Below are positions 8,113-14,709 of a stretch of DNA of 64,000 nt, piece by piece. Position 1 is the stretch's first letter. Every line of letters begins with the position of its first letter. The stretch comes from Ga0077527 sp021300125 (GTDB lineage Bacteria; Pseudomonadota; Gammaproteobacteria; Burkholderiales; SG8-41): the NCBI GenBank assembly GCA_046339595.1, contig JBKDUF010000048.1, forward strand, positions 14,791 through 78,790, written 5' to 3'. Made by a program: the position numbers and the translations under genes. Below the pieces are notes generated by a model that worked only from the letters and a program-made list of their open reading frames with translations, was not told where the DNA came from and ran no database searches.

Positions 8113-9255
8113 ATGAGCTTCGGCGATCAACATTCCGGCTGGGATCTGCATTGCCGCGTCGTCGACAATTTCGGCGATGCCGGCGTGTGCTGGCGCATCG
8201 CGAGGATGCTCGCGAACGAGCATGGCCTGCCGGTGCGGCTGTGGATCGACCGGCCACAGACGCTGCAGGCCCTGTTGCCCGGGCTCAATGCCGCTGCCGC
8301 GGTGCAGTACATCGACGGCGTCACCGTCTGCGATGTCACGCGCATCGCGCCGCAGCCGCAGGCTGCCGCGGTGGTGGTCGAGGCTTTCGGCTGCGGCCTG
8401 CCCGAGGACTATGTCGTGGCCATGGCGGCGATGCCGCGGCCACCGCAATGGATCGTGCTCGAATACCTGAGCGCCGAGGACTGGGTGGACGGCCACCATG
8501 GGCTGGCCTCGCCGCACCCGCGACTGCCATTGCAGCGCTGGTTTTTCTTTCCGGGATTCGGCGGCGGCAATGGCGGCCTGCCGCGCGAGCACGATCTGCT
8601 GGCACGGCGCGGGGCTTTTGATGCCCCGGCCTTCTGGCGCGAATTTGGATTTGCCCCGCCACACAGCGACTGCCTCACAGCTTCGGTTTTCGCCTATCCC
8701 GATGCGCCTCTGGCGCCGCTGATCGATGCCTGCGCTGCGGCGCACGAGCCCGCCTTGCTGGTACTGCCGGAGGGCGCAATGGCCGTGGCGGCGCGCCGGC
8801 TGCTTGGGGCGGGTGAAAGCGTCCAGTCCCTGCAGCGCGGCGCGCTCGAACTGCGCTGGTTGCCGTTCCTGCCGCAGCGCCGCTATGACGAGCTGCTGTG
8901 GGCCTGCGATCTCAATTTCGTGCGCGGCGAGGATTCCTTTGTCCGGGCACAGTGGGCGGGGCGGCCCCTGGTATGGCAGCCCTATCGGCAGGAGGATCAG
9001 GCCCACCGGCGGAAGCTCGCCGCGTTTGCCCGGCGCTACGCCGAGGGCATGGACGCCGCTGCAGCGGCAGCCTGGAACCCGTTGGTTCAGTGCTGGAACG
9101 ACAGCGACGCCGGGGGTCTGGCCCAGGCCTGGCTGGCCTGGCGTGCGCAGGGCGCCGCGCTGCAAAAGCATGCGCTGGAATGGTCGGCACGGCTCGCTGC
9201 CGGGCCTGAGCTGGTCGCGGCACTGGTCGAGTTTGTCCGCGGCAAGGTAAAATAG
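8113..9255 (+). CDS. earP: EF-P arginine-32 rhamnosyltransferase EarP
   Basis: This 380-residue inverting GT-B glycosyltransferase transfers rhamnose from dTDP-rhamnose to Arg32 of elongation factor P. The N-terminal signature RVVDNFGDAGVCWR contains two aspartates (D18, D22) with the spacing of the catalytic/structural pair known from the Pseudomonas enzyme. The C-terminal half contains the donor-site segment ARGEDSFVRAQWAGRPLVWQ-type sequence of EarP (here beginning VRGEDSF). I chose the ATG at 8113 because family members start only a few residues before this motif; a TTG at 8089 would add eight residues. The efp gene follows 60 bases downstream, the arrangement seen in Neisseria and Pseudomonas-type genomes. 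Confidence 0.95.
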   Translation: MSFGDQHSGWDLHCRVVDNFGDAGVCWRIARMLANEHGLPVRLWIDRPQTLQALLPGLNAAAAVQYIDGVTVCDVTRIAPQPQAAAVVVEAFGCGLPEDYVVAMAAMPRPPQWIVLEYLSAEDWVDGHHGLASPHPRLPLQRWFFFPGFGGGNGGLPREHDLLARRGAFDAPAFWREFGFAPPHSDCLTASVFAYPDAPLAPLIDACAAAHEPALLVLPEGAMAVAARRLLGAGESVQSLQRGALELRWLPFLPQRRYDELLWACDLNFVRGEDSFVRAQWAGRPLVWQPYRQEDQAHRRKLAAFARRYAEGMDAAAAAAWNPLVQCWNDSDAGGLAQAWLAWRAQGAALQKHALEWSARLAAGPELVAALVEFVRGKVK

Positions 9256-9315
9256 CGTGTTTCGCTTCTGGTGTTTACCCCGCGAATTTATTCAGCTTAA
9301 TCAAGGATGTAGTTC

Positions 9316-9876
9316 ATGAAAATCGCACAGGAAATCCGCGCCGGCAATGTCATCATGGTCGGCAAGGACCCGATGGTGGTGCTCAAGGCCGAGTTCAGCA
9401 AATCCGGCCGCAATGCCTCCGTGGTCAAAATGAAATTGAAAAACCTGCTCTCCAACGGCGGCACCGAAACCGTGTACCGTGCCGACGAGAAATTCGATGT
9501 GGTGATGCTCGAGCGCAAGGAGGTGACCTACTCCTATTTCGCCGAGCCCTCCTATGTGTTCATGGATGCCGAGTTCAACCAGTACGAGGTGGACAAGGAA
9601 AACATGGGCGACGCCCTGAATTACCTCGAGGACGGCATGCCCTGCGAAGTCACGCTCTACGAGGGACGCCCGATTTCGGTCGAGATCCCGCAGACGCTGG
9701 TGCGCGAGATCGTCTATACCGAACCCGCGGTGCGCGGCGATACCTCGGGCAAGGTGCTGAAGCCGGCGAAACTGGCGACCGGTTACGAGATCCAGGTGCC
9801 GCTGTTCTGCGCCACCGGGGACAAGATCGAGATCGATACCCGCACCGGCGAATACCGCAGCCGCACCAAGGGCTGA
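9316..9876 (+). CDS. efp: Elongation factor P (Arg32 type)
   Basis: This 186-residue EF-P has the three expected beta-barrel domains. The tip of domain I reads SKSGRNASV with arginine at residue 32, the residue rhamnosylated by EarP; lysine-type EF-Ps have Lys here. The protein binds between the P and E sites of ribosomes stalled at polyproline stretches and promotes peptide bond formation. The window itself encodes a likely client, the Pro/Lys-rich OmpA-like protein at 16101-16877, although most of its prolines are not consecutive. A terminator follows at 9916-9945. Confidence 0.97.
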   Translation: MKIAQEIRAGNVIMVGKDPMVVLKAEFSKSGRNASVVKMKLKNLLSNGGTETVYRADEKFDVVMLERKEVTYSYFAEPSYVFMDAEFNQYEVDKENMGDALNYLEDGMPCEVTLYEGRPISVEIPQTLVREIVYTEPAVRGDTSGKVLKPAKLATGYEIQVPLFCATGDKIEIDTRTGEYRSRTKG

Positions 9877-9915
9877 GTCTCAAAAAATAAACCAATAAAA
9901 ACAATAAGTTATATG

Positions 9916-9945
9916 AAAACGCCGCAGTGACCCTGCGGCGTTTTT
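9916..9945. terminator. Terminator between efp and rlmJ (probably bidirectional)
   Basis: A GCCGCAG/CTGCGGC hairpin with a TGACC loop is flanked by A residues on one side and T residues on the other, so it can serve both convergent genes. Confidence 0.85.
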
Positions 9946-9974
9946 GCTGGCAGCCGTGACCAGCGGCAGGCCGG

Positions 9975-10817
9975 TCATTCCCCGATCAGCCATTCACAGC
10001 GCACGCCCCCTTCGCCGGCCGGTGACAGTGCCCGCCACAGCCAGTCGAGCAACTGCGGGGCTTCAAGGTCCAGACCGAACGGTGGATTGATCACCAGCAG
10101 GCCGCTGCCGCGGATGTGTTCGTTCCAGTCCTCGCCATGCACCGCGAGTTCCAGCTGCAGCGTCTTCGGCAGCCCGGAAGCCTGCACGCTGCGCGCAAAG
10201 GCGGCCATGGCCGAGGGCGCCATCAGCGGATACCAGACCGCGATCATGCCGGTGGCGAAGCGGTTGTGCGCCTCCTTCGCGGTGCGCAGCACGCGGGCGA
10301 ATTCGTCAGCCTGGTCGAAGGCGGAGTCGATGAAGGTCAGTCCGCGGCGTTCGCGCGGTGGCAGGAAGGCCTTGATCGAGGTGAAGCCATCCTGGTTGTG
10401 GATCGCGGTATGGCGCGCGCCCTGCATCGCCGCCTGCAGCGCCGCGCAGTCGTCGCGGTTCAGCTCGCACAGCGCGAGCCGGTCGTTTTCGCGTATCAGC
10501 CGGCGCGCGATGCGCGGCGAGCCGGGATAGAAACGCAGGCCGCCGCCGGGATTTTCGGCGCGAACCGCATCGAGGTAGGGCTGCAGTGCCTCTGGGGCAT
10601 CGCTGCGGTCGAACACGCGGGCGATGCCCTTGCGCCATTCACCGGTTTTTTCCGACCAGGCGTGATTGAGGTCGTACAGCCCGATCCCGGCATGGGTGTC
10701 GAGGACAAAGTACGGCTTGTCCTTGCGTCCAAGCGCAAGCAGCAGCCGGCAGAGCAGGGCATGCTTGAATACATCCGACACGTTGCCGGCGTGAAACTGG
10801 TGGCGATACGAAAGCAT
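9975..10817 (-). CDS. rlmJ: 23S rRNA (adenine-2030-N6)-methyltransferase RlmJ
   Basis: This 280-residue protein matches RlmJ over its whole length. It begins with the family hallmark MLSYRHQFHAGNVSDVFKH, and the Rossmann SAM-binding segment VLDTHAGIGLYDL follows at about residues 38-50. The amino-methyltransferase catalytic motif is NPPF (in VINPPFG), near the C-terminus. The enzyme methylates the N6 of A2030 in 23S rRNA in the large-subunit precursor. It is a single-gene unit converging on efp. The start is the first ATG of the frame and coincides with the conserved N-terminus. Confidence 0.95.
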   Translation of the reverse strand: MLSYRHQFHAGNVSDVFKHALLCRLLLALGRKDKPYFVLDTHAGIGLYDLNHAWSEKTGEWRKGIARVFDRSDAPEALQPYLDAVRAENPGGGLRFYPGSPRIARRLIRENDRLALCELNRDDCAALQAAMQGARHTAIHNQDGFTSIKAFLPPRERRGLTFIDSAFDQADEFARVLRTAKEAHNRFATGMIAVWYPLMAPSAMAAFARSVQASGLPKTLQLELAVHGEDWNEHIRGSGLLVINPPFGLDLEAPQLLDWLWRALSPAGEGGVRCEWLIGE

Positions 10818-10886
10818 GGGGCGGATTACATCACAACCGCGGTGCCGGCTGTGTAATCATGCGCTTTTTGCGGATGGGAGCCGATC

Positions 10887-11246
10887 ATGGGATTGCAAAG
10901 ACTGCATGTCGCCGCACGCTACAGCGAGGCGGCGATTTTCAACGGCGTGGTGTACCTGGCGGGCATGGTGCCGGAGTGCGAGGCGAAGGACATCCGCAGC
11001 CAGACTGCGGACGTGCTCCAGCAGATCGACACGCGTCTTGCTGAAGCCGGCAGCCACAAGGGCCTGATCCTGCGCACGCAGATTTTTCTCGCCGACCTGC
11101 AGGACTTCGCCGGCATGAACGAAGTCTGGGACGCCTGGGTCACTCCCGGCACCGCGCCGCCGCGCGCCACCGTGCAGGCTGCACTGACCAATCCGGACTG
11201 GAAGATCGAGATCGTGGTCACCGCGGCGCAGGCGGCGATGGCCTGA
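10887..11246 (+). CDS. RidA/YjgF family protein
   Basis: This is a 119-residue RidA-superfamily protein. The family's conserved arginine region is PPRATVQAAL, and the N-terminal part contains the usual FNGVVYLAGMVP strand-turn. Canonical RidA hydrolyses reactive enamine/imine intermediates such as 2-aminoacrylate. This copy departs from the archetypal sequence around the N-terminus, so it may be one of the Rid subfamilies (Rid1-7) of less certain activity. It is monocistronic and convergent with the ssrA/endonuclease locus: its stop lies 30-40 bases from the last recognisable codons of the broken endonuclease. Confidence 0.85.
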   Translation: MGLQRLHVAARYSEAAIFNGVVYLAGMVPECEAKDIRSQTADVLQQIDTRLAEAGSHKGLILRTQIFLADLQDFAGMNEVWDAWVTPGTAPPRATVQAALTNPDWKIEIVVTAAQAAMA

Positions 11247-11277
11247 AGGAAACGCAGGCTGTTTTTCCCGGGGCAAT

Positions 11278-11721
11278 AATCCTCAGAAATTCACATTCAA
11301 AGACGGCTCTTTCGGCCAGTAACTGCGGCGTGTATTTGCAGTTGCGTGGTGTCAGCCTCAGGTAATGTGTCAAGGCCATGTCCGCGCGCTGCTTTTTTTA
11401 TGTTCGCAGATAGGGCGCGATAGCCTTCAGCAATTCCAGGGCTTGGCGGCTGCTGAGTGCGTAGGTGTGGCTCGGTGCGTGTCTGCTGCTGTAGGCGCGT
11501 TTGGCTGTAATCTTGCCAATGCCGGTCAGATCCCTGATGAAATGGAGTAGCGTGGGCTCGGTGCTGGCTACCGACACTACCAGGCGGCGGTGCTCGCCTT
11601 TGTGCTGCGCGGTCAGTGTGATCGTTCCTTCGCCGTCGATGATGCCGGCGATATAAGCAGTCGCCCAGTCCGGAAGCTGTTTCATGCGAGTGGCATCAGC
11701 CATGGATCGAGCATAAAACAA
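11278..11721 (-). pseudogene. LAGLIDADG homing endonuclease, interrupted by one in-frame TAA
   Basis: The first 107 codons (11721 down to 11401) encode a single-motif LAGLIDADG endonuclease: the dimer-interface/active-site helix is AYIAGIIDGEGTITLT (residues 22-37, with the catalytic acidic residue in IDGEG). A later segment, ALSSRQALELLKAIAPYLRT, is the usual last helix. A TAA stop at 11398-11400 follows. Reading on in the same frame gives KKQRADMALTHYLRLTPR then NCKYTPQLLAERAVFECEF, which looks like the normal C-terminal part of this family, so homology continues in frame past the stop. It is therefore a point nonsense change rather than a frameshift. The gene begins about 40 bases after the 3' end of tmRNA, on the same strand. 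A downstream start at 11703 is also possible. A functional truncated protein or stop readthrough cannot be excluded. Confidence 0.75.
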
Positions 11722-11777
11722 AATGGCCGCCGGACGTGAATCCGGCAGCCATCGGCCAATTGGTGGAGGCGGCGGGA

Positions 11778-12046
11778 CAGCTTGTCCATGCCTTTCGGCA
11801 CGGGCTGGACTATGCCTTCATCCCGGTTGCACGGGATGCGGAGCGTGTTATCCGCTTGCGCGAATCCTAGTATCTGCCCCCCGGATGCAACCCGGTCGGC
11901 AGATCTATGAGTCTCTACAGGGCAGGCCTGAAGTTGGCCCTCTTCCTACCCCTCGGCGTTGCCATGCCGTCCTTGGCGAGACGGTGCAGGTTTCACCGAT
12001 GTGAGCTCCGTTTACATTCTGCTCTTGCGAACAGACGCGACCATTG
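11778..12046 (-). mobile_element. Group I intron (Azoarcus-like, IC3-type) in the tmRNA T-loop
   Basis: Conserved core elements occur in order on the minus strand: GGTGAAACCT (11997-11988), CATGGCAACGCCGAG (11966-11952), TGTAGAGACT (11919-11910, R element with the 5' half of P7) and TGAAGGCATAGTCCAG (11820-11805, S element with the 3' half of P7; GACT pairs with AGTC). These closely match the Azoarcus tRNA-Ile intron as I remember it. The 5' splice site follows a U (12047), which forms a U-G pair in P1: exon CGAU pairs with GUCG at 12042-12039. The intron ends in the required terminal G (11778). A GAAA-capped hairpin, GTGCCGAAAGGCAT, forms P9. The intron contains no open reading frame; the endonuclease gene lies outside it. 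Confidence 0.92.
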
Positions 12047-12270
12047 ATCGAACCCGCGTCCGCAAGCCCTCCACAGTCAGGACTACATGCTTAGCCTGGT
12101 TGTTTGGGTTTCGCCTCGCACCCGCCAGCCGGCAGGCTGATGTTTGGCTAGTCGCTTCGACGGATCCGCAGGATTAAGCGACCAAACCCTGCAGAGAGGC
12201 TGATGTGAATGACGTTGCACCCCTTTCGGGGCCTGACCCATCAGCAGATCAGTGCAACGTCTAGCCGGTG

Positions 12271-12303
12271 TTAGGCGGCTAGAGAATAACGCTCGTCGTT
12301 GGC
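12271..12303 (-). other. tmRNA tag-peptide reading frame (ANDERYSLAA, TAA)
   Basis: The resume codon GCC (12303-12301) is followed by codons for NDERYSLAA and the stop TAA at 12273-12271. The ANDE....LAA frame is the usual betaproteobacterial pattern recognised by ClpXP through the terminal LAA. Confidence 0.9.
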
Positions 12304-12393
12304 GTGTATAGATTTCCAGCGGATTTACAAGGTGACTGGACCTTGGCATGCCCTGTGCTGCTTTGTGACCCACGTCGAAACCAGGTCGCCCCC

Positions 12394-12437
12394 AATCTGA
12401 CGCTTCGACATTATCGCACGGCAGGGGTTCCCTGCCG
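12394..12437 (-). promoter_or_regulatory. ssrA upstream region: candidate -10 box and hairpin
   Basis: On the minus strand a GATAAT hexamer (12415-12410) lies 16 bases before the mature tmRNA 5' end, leaving room for a short leader removed by RNase P. No clear TTGACA-like -35 is present. Immediately upstream, CGGCAGG/CCTGCCG (12437-12419) forms a seven-pair hairpin that could end the preceding gene's transcript, though it lacks a T-run. Confidence 0.4.
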
Positions 12438-12446
12438 GATCGAGTG

Positions 12447-13253
12447 TCAGAGACGGCGGTTCTGCTGCTTGCGCACGGCAATCCGGGAGGACGGGCGCTG
12501 CGGGGCCGGTTTTTCGGCCAGGCTCTGGGCGGTTTCGCGTTGGGCGCGCAGCATGTTGGCAACATCCTGATGCAGCGTAGCCGGCAGATCGAGGCTGGCC
12601 AGCCGGTTCATCCGCGACCGGTAGTCGGGCAGGGTATGCAGCCCGAGCATGTAAGTGAGCAGGTCGTCCGTGGTCGGGGTCGCACCCGTGGTGCGCAGGA
12701 AATCGCGCGGGAAACTCGCGCTGACACCATTGGGCGAGGGAAACAGCAGGCGGATCACGAAATCGCCGCAACTGAGGCAGAAGGGTTGGTCGGGCTCGCG
12801 AAAAACGCAATATGGGGTTTCGCTGTCGACCCAGATTGCCACCCGGCGCACGAGATCCTGGCGCAGTGCCTGCATTTCCCGGGCGGTGCGGAAAGGACGC
12901 ACGCCATGCAGGTGTTCCACCCGGTAGAGTGTGCCGCCGGCTTCGATCGCGCCCAACTTGATGAAAGGGCTGACCATCACGCCAGCGCCGGGGAAGGACC
13001 AGGCAATGCGCTGATCTTCCATCTCGATGCCCACCTGGTCTTCGAGCGTGCCATCCGGGTAGGTGATCACGAAGTAATGCACATAGCCGGCCTGTCCACG
13101 GCCCGTGTTGCTGACTGCCAGCGGGCCTGCCGCGCGGTCTGCGGTGGCGTAGATCCTGGAGCCCGGTTTATGCGGCGCGGCTGCTGCGAGTGCAGGCAGC
13201 AGCGCGATCAGTGCGGCTGCAAGCAGGCCGGAAAACTGGGCAAGGTTTGGCAT
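12447..13253 (-). CDS. Exported hypothetical protein upstream of ssrA
   Basis: The 268-residue product begins with a strong signal peptide (MPNLAQFSGLLAAALIALLP, then ALAAAAP); I chose the ATG at 13253 for this reason over an upstream start at 13346 that adds an unlikely basic extension. The mature part contains two close cysteines (FCLSCGDF) and another in TPYCVFREP. The C-terminal 50 residues are Gln/Arg/Lys-rich and probably disordered. I do not recognise a family. It lies on the same strand as ssrA, with its stop 53 bases before the tmRNA 5' end. Composition and the signal peptide support a real periplasmic protein; the function is unknown. Confidence 0.65.
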   Translation of the reverse strand: MPNLAQFSGLLAAALIALLPALAAAAPHKPGSRIYATADRAAGPLAVSNTGRGQAGYVHYFVITYPDGTLEDQVGIEMEDQRIAWSFPGAGVMVSPFIKLGAIEAGGTLYRVEHLHGVRPFRTAREMQALRQDLVRRVAIWVDSETPYCVFREPDQPFCLSCGDFVIRLLFPSPNGVSASFPRDFLRTTGATPTTDDLLTYMLGLHTLPDYRSRMNRLASLDLPATLHQDVANMLRAQRETAQSLAEKPAPQRPSSRIAVRKQQNRRL

Positions 13254-13360
13254 GAAATCGGGCAGGGAAGGCTGACAGCAAGCAGCTCGGGGAGATGCCC
13301 AACTGTAGCGTGCTTGAAAATATCCTGAAAATAACAATTTATGCATTAATAATCAATTGG

Positions 13361-14008
13361 TTATGTAACTAAGCCAAAGATATCGAGCGCGGTGTCGACA
13401 ACATGGTCGGCCCCCCAATCTTCGGGCTTGCTACCGTTGAGGTAGCCAAAACGCACGGCAATGGTGGTCATCCCGGCGGCACGGCCGGCGATGATGTCGC
13501 GCTCGTCGTCACCGACATAGGCGCAGCGCGCTGGCGGCACGCCGATGGCGGCTGCTCCGGCCAGCAACGGTGCCGGGTGTGGTTTCATGTGTGCTGTGGT
13601 GTCGCCGCCGATGAGGCAGCCCGCGCGTTCAGCGTAGCCCAGCTGCTGCAGCAGCGGCAGGGCCAGTTGCTCGGATTTGTTGGTCACGATACCCCAGCAC
13701 AGGCCGGCGGCTTCGAGGCGGTCAACCAGCTCGGCCATTCCCGGAAACGGGGTGCTGTGGATGCAGAGGTTGCGCCGGTAAAGATCCAGGAATTCCTCGC
13801 GCATGGCGGGGTAGTCCGGATGATCGGGGCCGATGCCGAAACCGGCGCCGAGCAGTCCGCGAGCCCCCAGCGAGGTGACGCGCCGGGTTTCGCTGAGGGG
13901 CACCGGAGACAGTCCGCGGTCGGCCCGCATGCGGTTGACCGCGGCACCGAGGTCGGGGGCGGTATCGGCGAAGGTGCCATCGAGGTCAAACAGGACGGCG
14001 CCAATCAT
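13361..14008 (-). CDS. HAD-superfamily phosphatase, Gph/MupP type
   Basis: This 215-residue protein is a haloacid dehalogenase-fold phosphatase. The nucleophile motif DLDGTFADT lies at residues 8-16, a TNK motif II (IVTNKSEQ) lies near residue 110, and KPHPAPLL and GDDERD form motifs III/IV. Annotation pipelines usually call this phosphoglycolate phosphatase. However, it directly follows ubiG with a four-base overlap, and ubiG follows an MtaD-like gene; in Pseudomonas aeruginosa the HAD gene in that same neighbourhood is MupP, an N-acetylmuramate-6-phosphate phosphatase of cell-wall recycling. Sequence alone does not separate the two, so I leave the symbol blank. Confidence 0.85.
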   Translation of the reverse strand: MIGAVLFDLDGTFADTAPDLGAAVNRMRADRGLSPVPLSETRRVTSLGARGLLGAGFGIGPDHPDYPAMREEFLDLYRRNLCIHSTPFPGMAELVDRLEAAGLCWGIVTNKSEQLALPLLQQLGYAERAGCLIGGDTTAHMKPHPAPLLAGAAAIGVPPARCAYVGDDERDIIAGRAAGMTTIAVRFGYLNGSKPEDWGADHVVDTALDIFGLVT

Positions 14009-14709
14009 GGTCCGGGCTTGCGTGCGGCAAGGATGTAGTTGACGTCGGTATCGGGCCCGAGCGCATAGACGCGCGTCAGCGGGTTGTAGGTCATGCCGAT
14101 CAGGTTCACGGTATCGAGTCCGGCGCGACGGCAATCGGCGGACAGTTCGGAGGGTTTGATGAAGCGTGCGTAGTCGTGGGTGCCCCTCGGCAGCAGGCGC
14201 AGCACATATTCGGCGCCGATGATTGCGAACAGATAAGACTTCGGATTGCGGTTCAGTGTCGCGAAAAAGGCATGCCCGCCGGGTTTGAGCAGCATGGCGC
14301 AGGCCTTCACCACCGAGGCAGGGTCGGGCACGTGCTCCAGCATTTCCATGCAGGTCACCACGTCGAAGCTGGCGGGCCGTTCTGCGGCCAGGTCCTCGAC
14401 GGCGATGCTGCGGTAATCCACTTTAATTCCGCTTTCCAGCAGGTGCAGCTGGGCCACCTTCAGCGGTTTTTCGGAAAGATCAATGCCGGTCACCTGGGCG
14501 CCGCGGGCGGCCATGGCCTCGGCGAGGATGCCGCCGCCGCAGCCGACATCGAGCACCATCTTCCCGTTCAGCGACGCGATGCGGTCAATATGTTCAAGCC
14601 GCAGCGGATTGATTTCGTGCAAGGGCCGGAATTCGCCGTTGCGATCCCACCAGCGGTGGGCGAGTTCGCCAAACTTGTCGAGCTCGGCCGGGTCGGCATT
14701 GATGCTCAT
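14005..14709 (-). CDS. ubiG: Ubiquinone biosynthesis O-methyltransferase UbiG
   Basis: This 234-residue class I SAM-dependent methyltransferase has motif I DVGCGGGILAEAMA at about residues 53-66 and the UbiG-specific N-terminal block FGELAHRWWDRNGEFRPLHE. It carries out both O-methylation steps in ubiquinone synthesis. Its start overlaps the end of the upstream amidohydrolase by four bases and its stop overlaps the start of the HAD phosphatase by four bases, so the three genes form a translationally coupled operon. Confidence 0.95.
   Translation of the reverse strand: MSINADPAELDKFGELAHRWWDRNGEFRPLHEINPLRLEHIDRIASLNGKMVLDVGCGGGILAEAMAARGAQVTGIDLSEKPLKVAQLHLLESGIKVDYRSIAVEDLAAERPASFDVVTCMEMLEHVPDPASVVKACAMLLKPGGHAFFATLNRNPKSYLFAIIGAEYVLRLLPRGTHDYARFIKPSELSADCRRAGLDTVNLIGMTYNPLTRVYALGPDTDVNYILAARKPGP

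Larger units (their letters stand above)
11761..12393 (-). ncRNA. ssrA: tmRNA (ssrA), interrupted by a group I intron in the T-loop
   Basis: The mature 5' end GGGGGCG (12393-12387) pairs with the 3' acceptor strand CGCCTCC (11770-11764), followed by A and the encoded CCA at 11761. The conserved GGTTTCGACGTGGG follows the 5' acceptor strand. The tag reading frame (12303-12271) encodes ANDERYSLAA then TAA, a typical betaproteobacterial degradation tag. Several pseudoknot-like GC stems lie between the tag and 12080. The T-arm is split: GCGGGTTCGAT ends at 12047 and TCCCGC resumes at 11777, so that removal of 269 bases restores a perfect five-pair stem with the seven-base loop UUCGAUU. Spliced length is 364 nt, normal for tmRNA. 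The gene order is the ordinary one, not circularly permuted. Function depends on splicing. Confidence 0.95.

Noticed and set aside
11761..12393. Circularly permuted (two-piece) tmRNA
   Set aside because: The 5' acceptor strand, tag and 3' acceptor strand occur in standard order, and the insertion interrupts only the T-loop with group I core elements, so permutation is not needed.
11723..12565. Short open frames across the ssrA locus
   Set aside because: The region is explained by tmRNA and the group I intron; the frames are short, without homology, and cross structured RNA elements.
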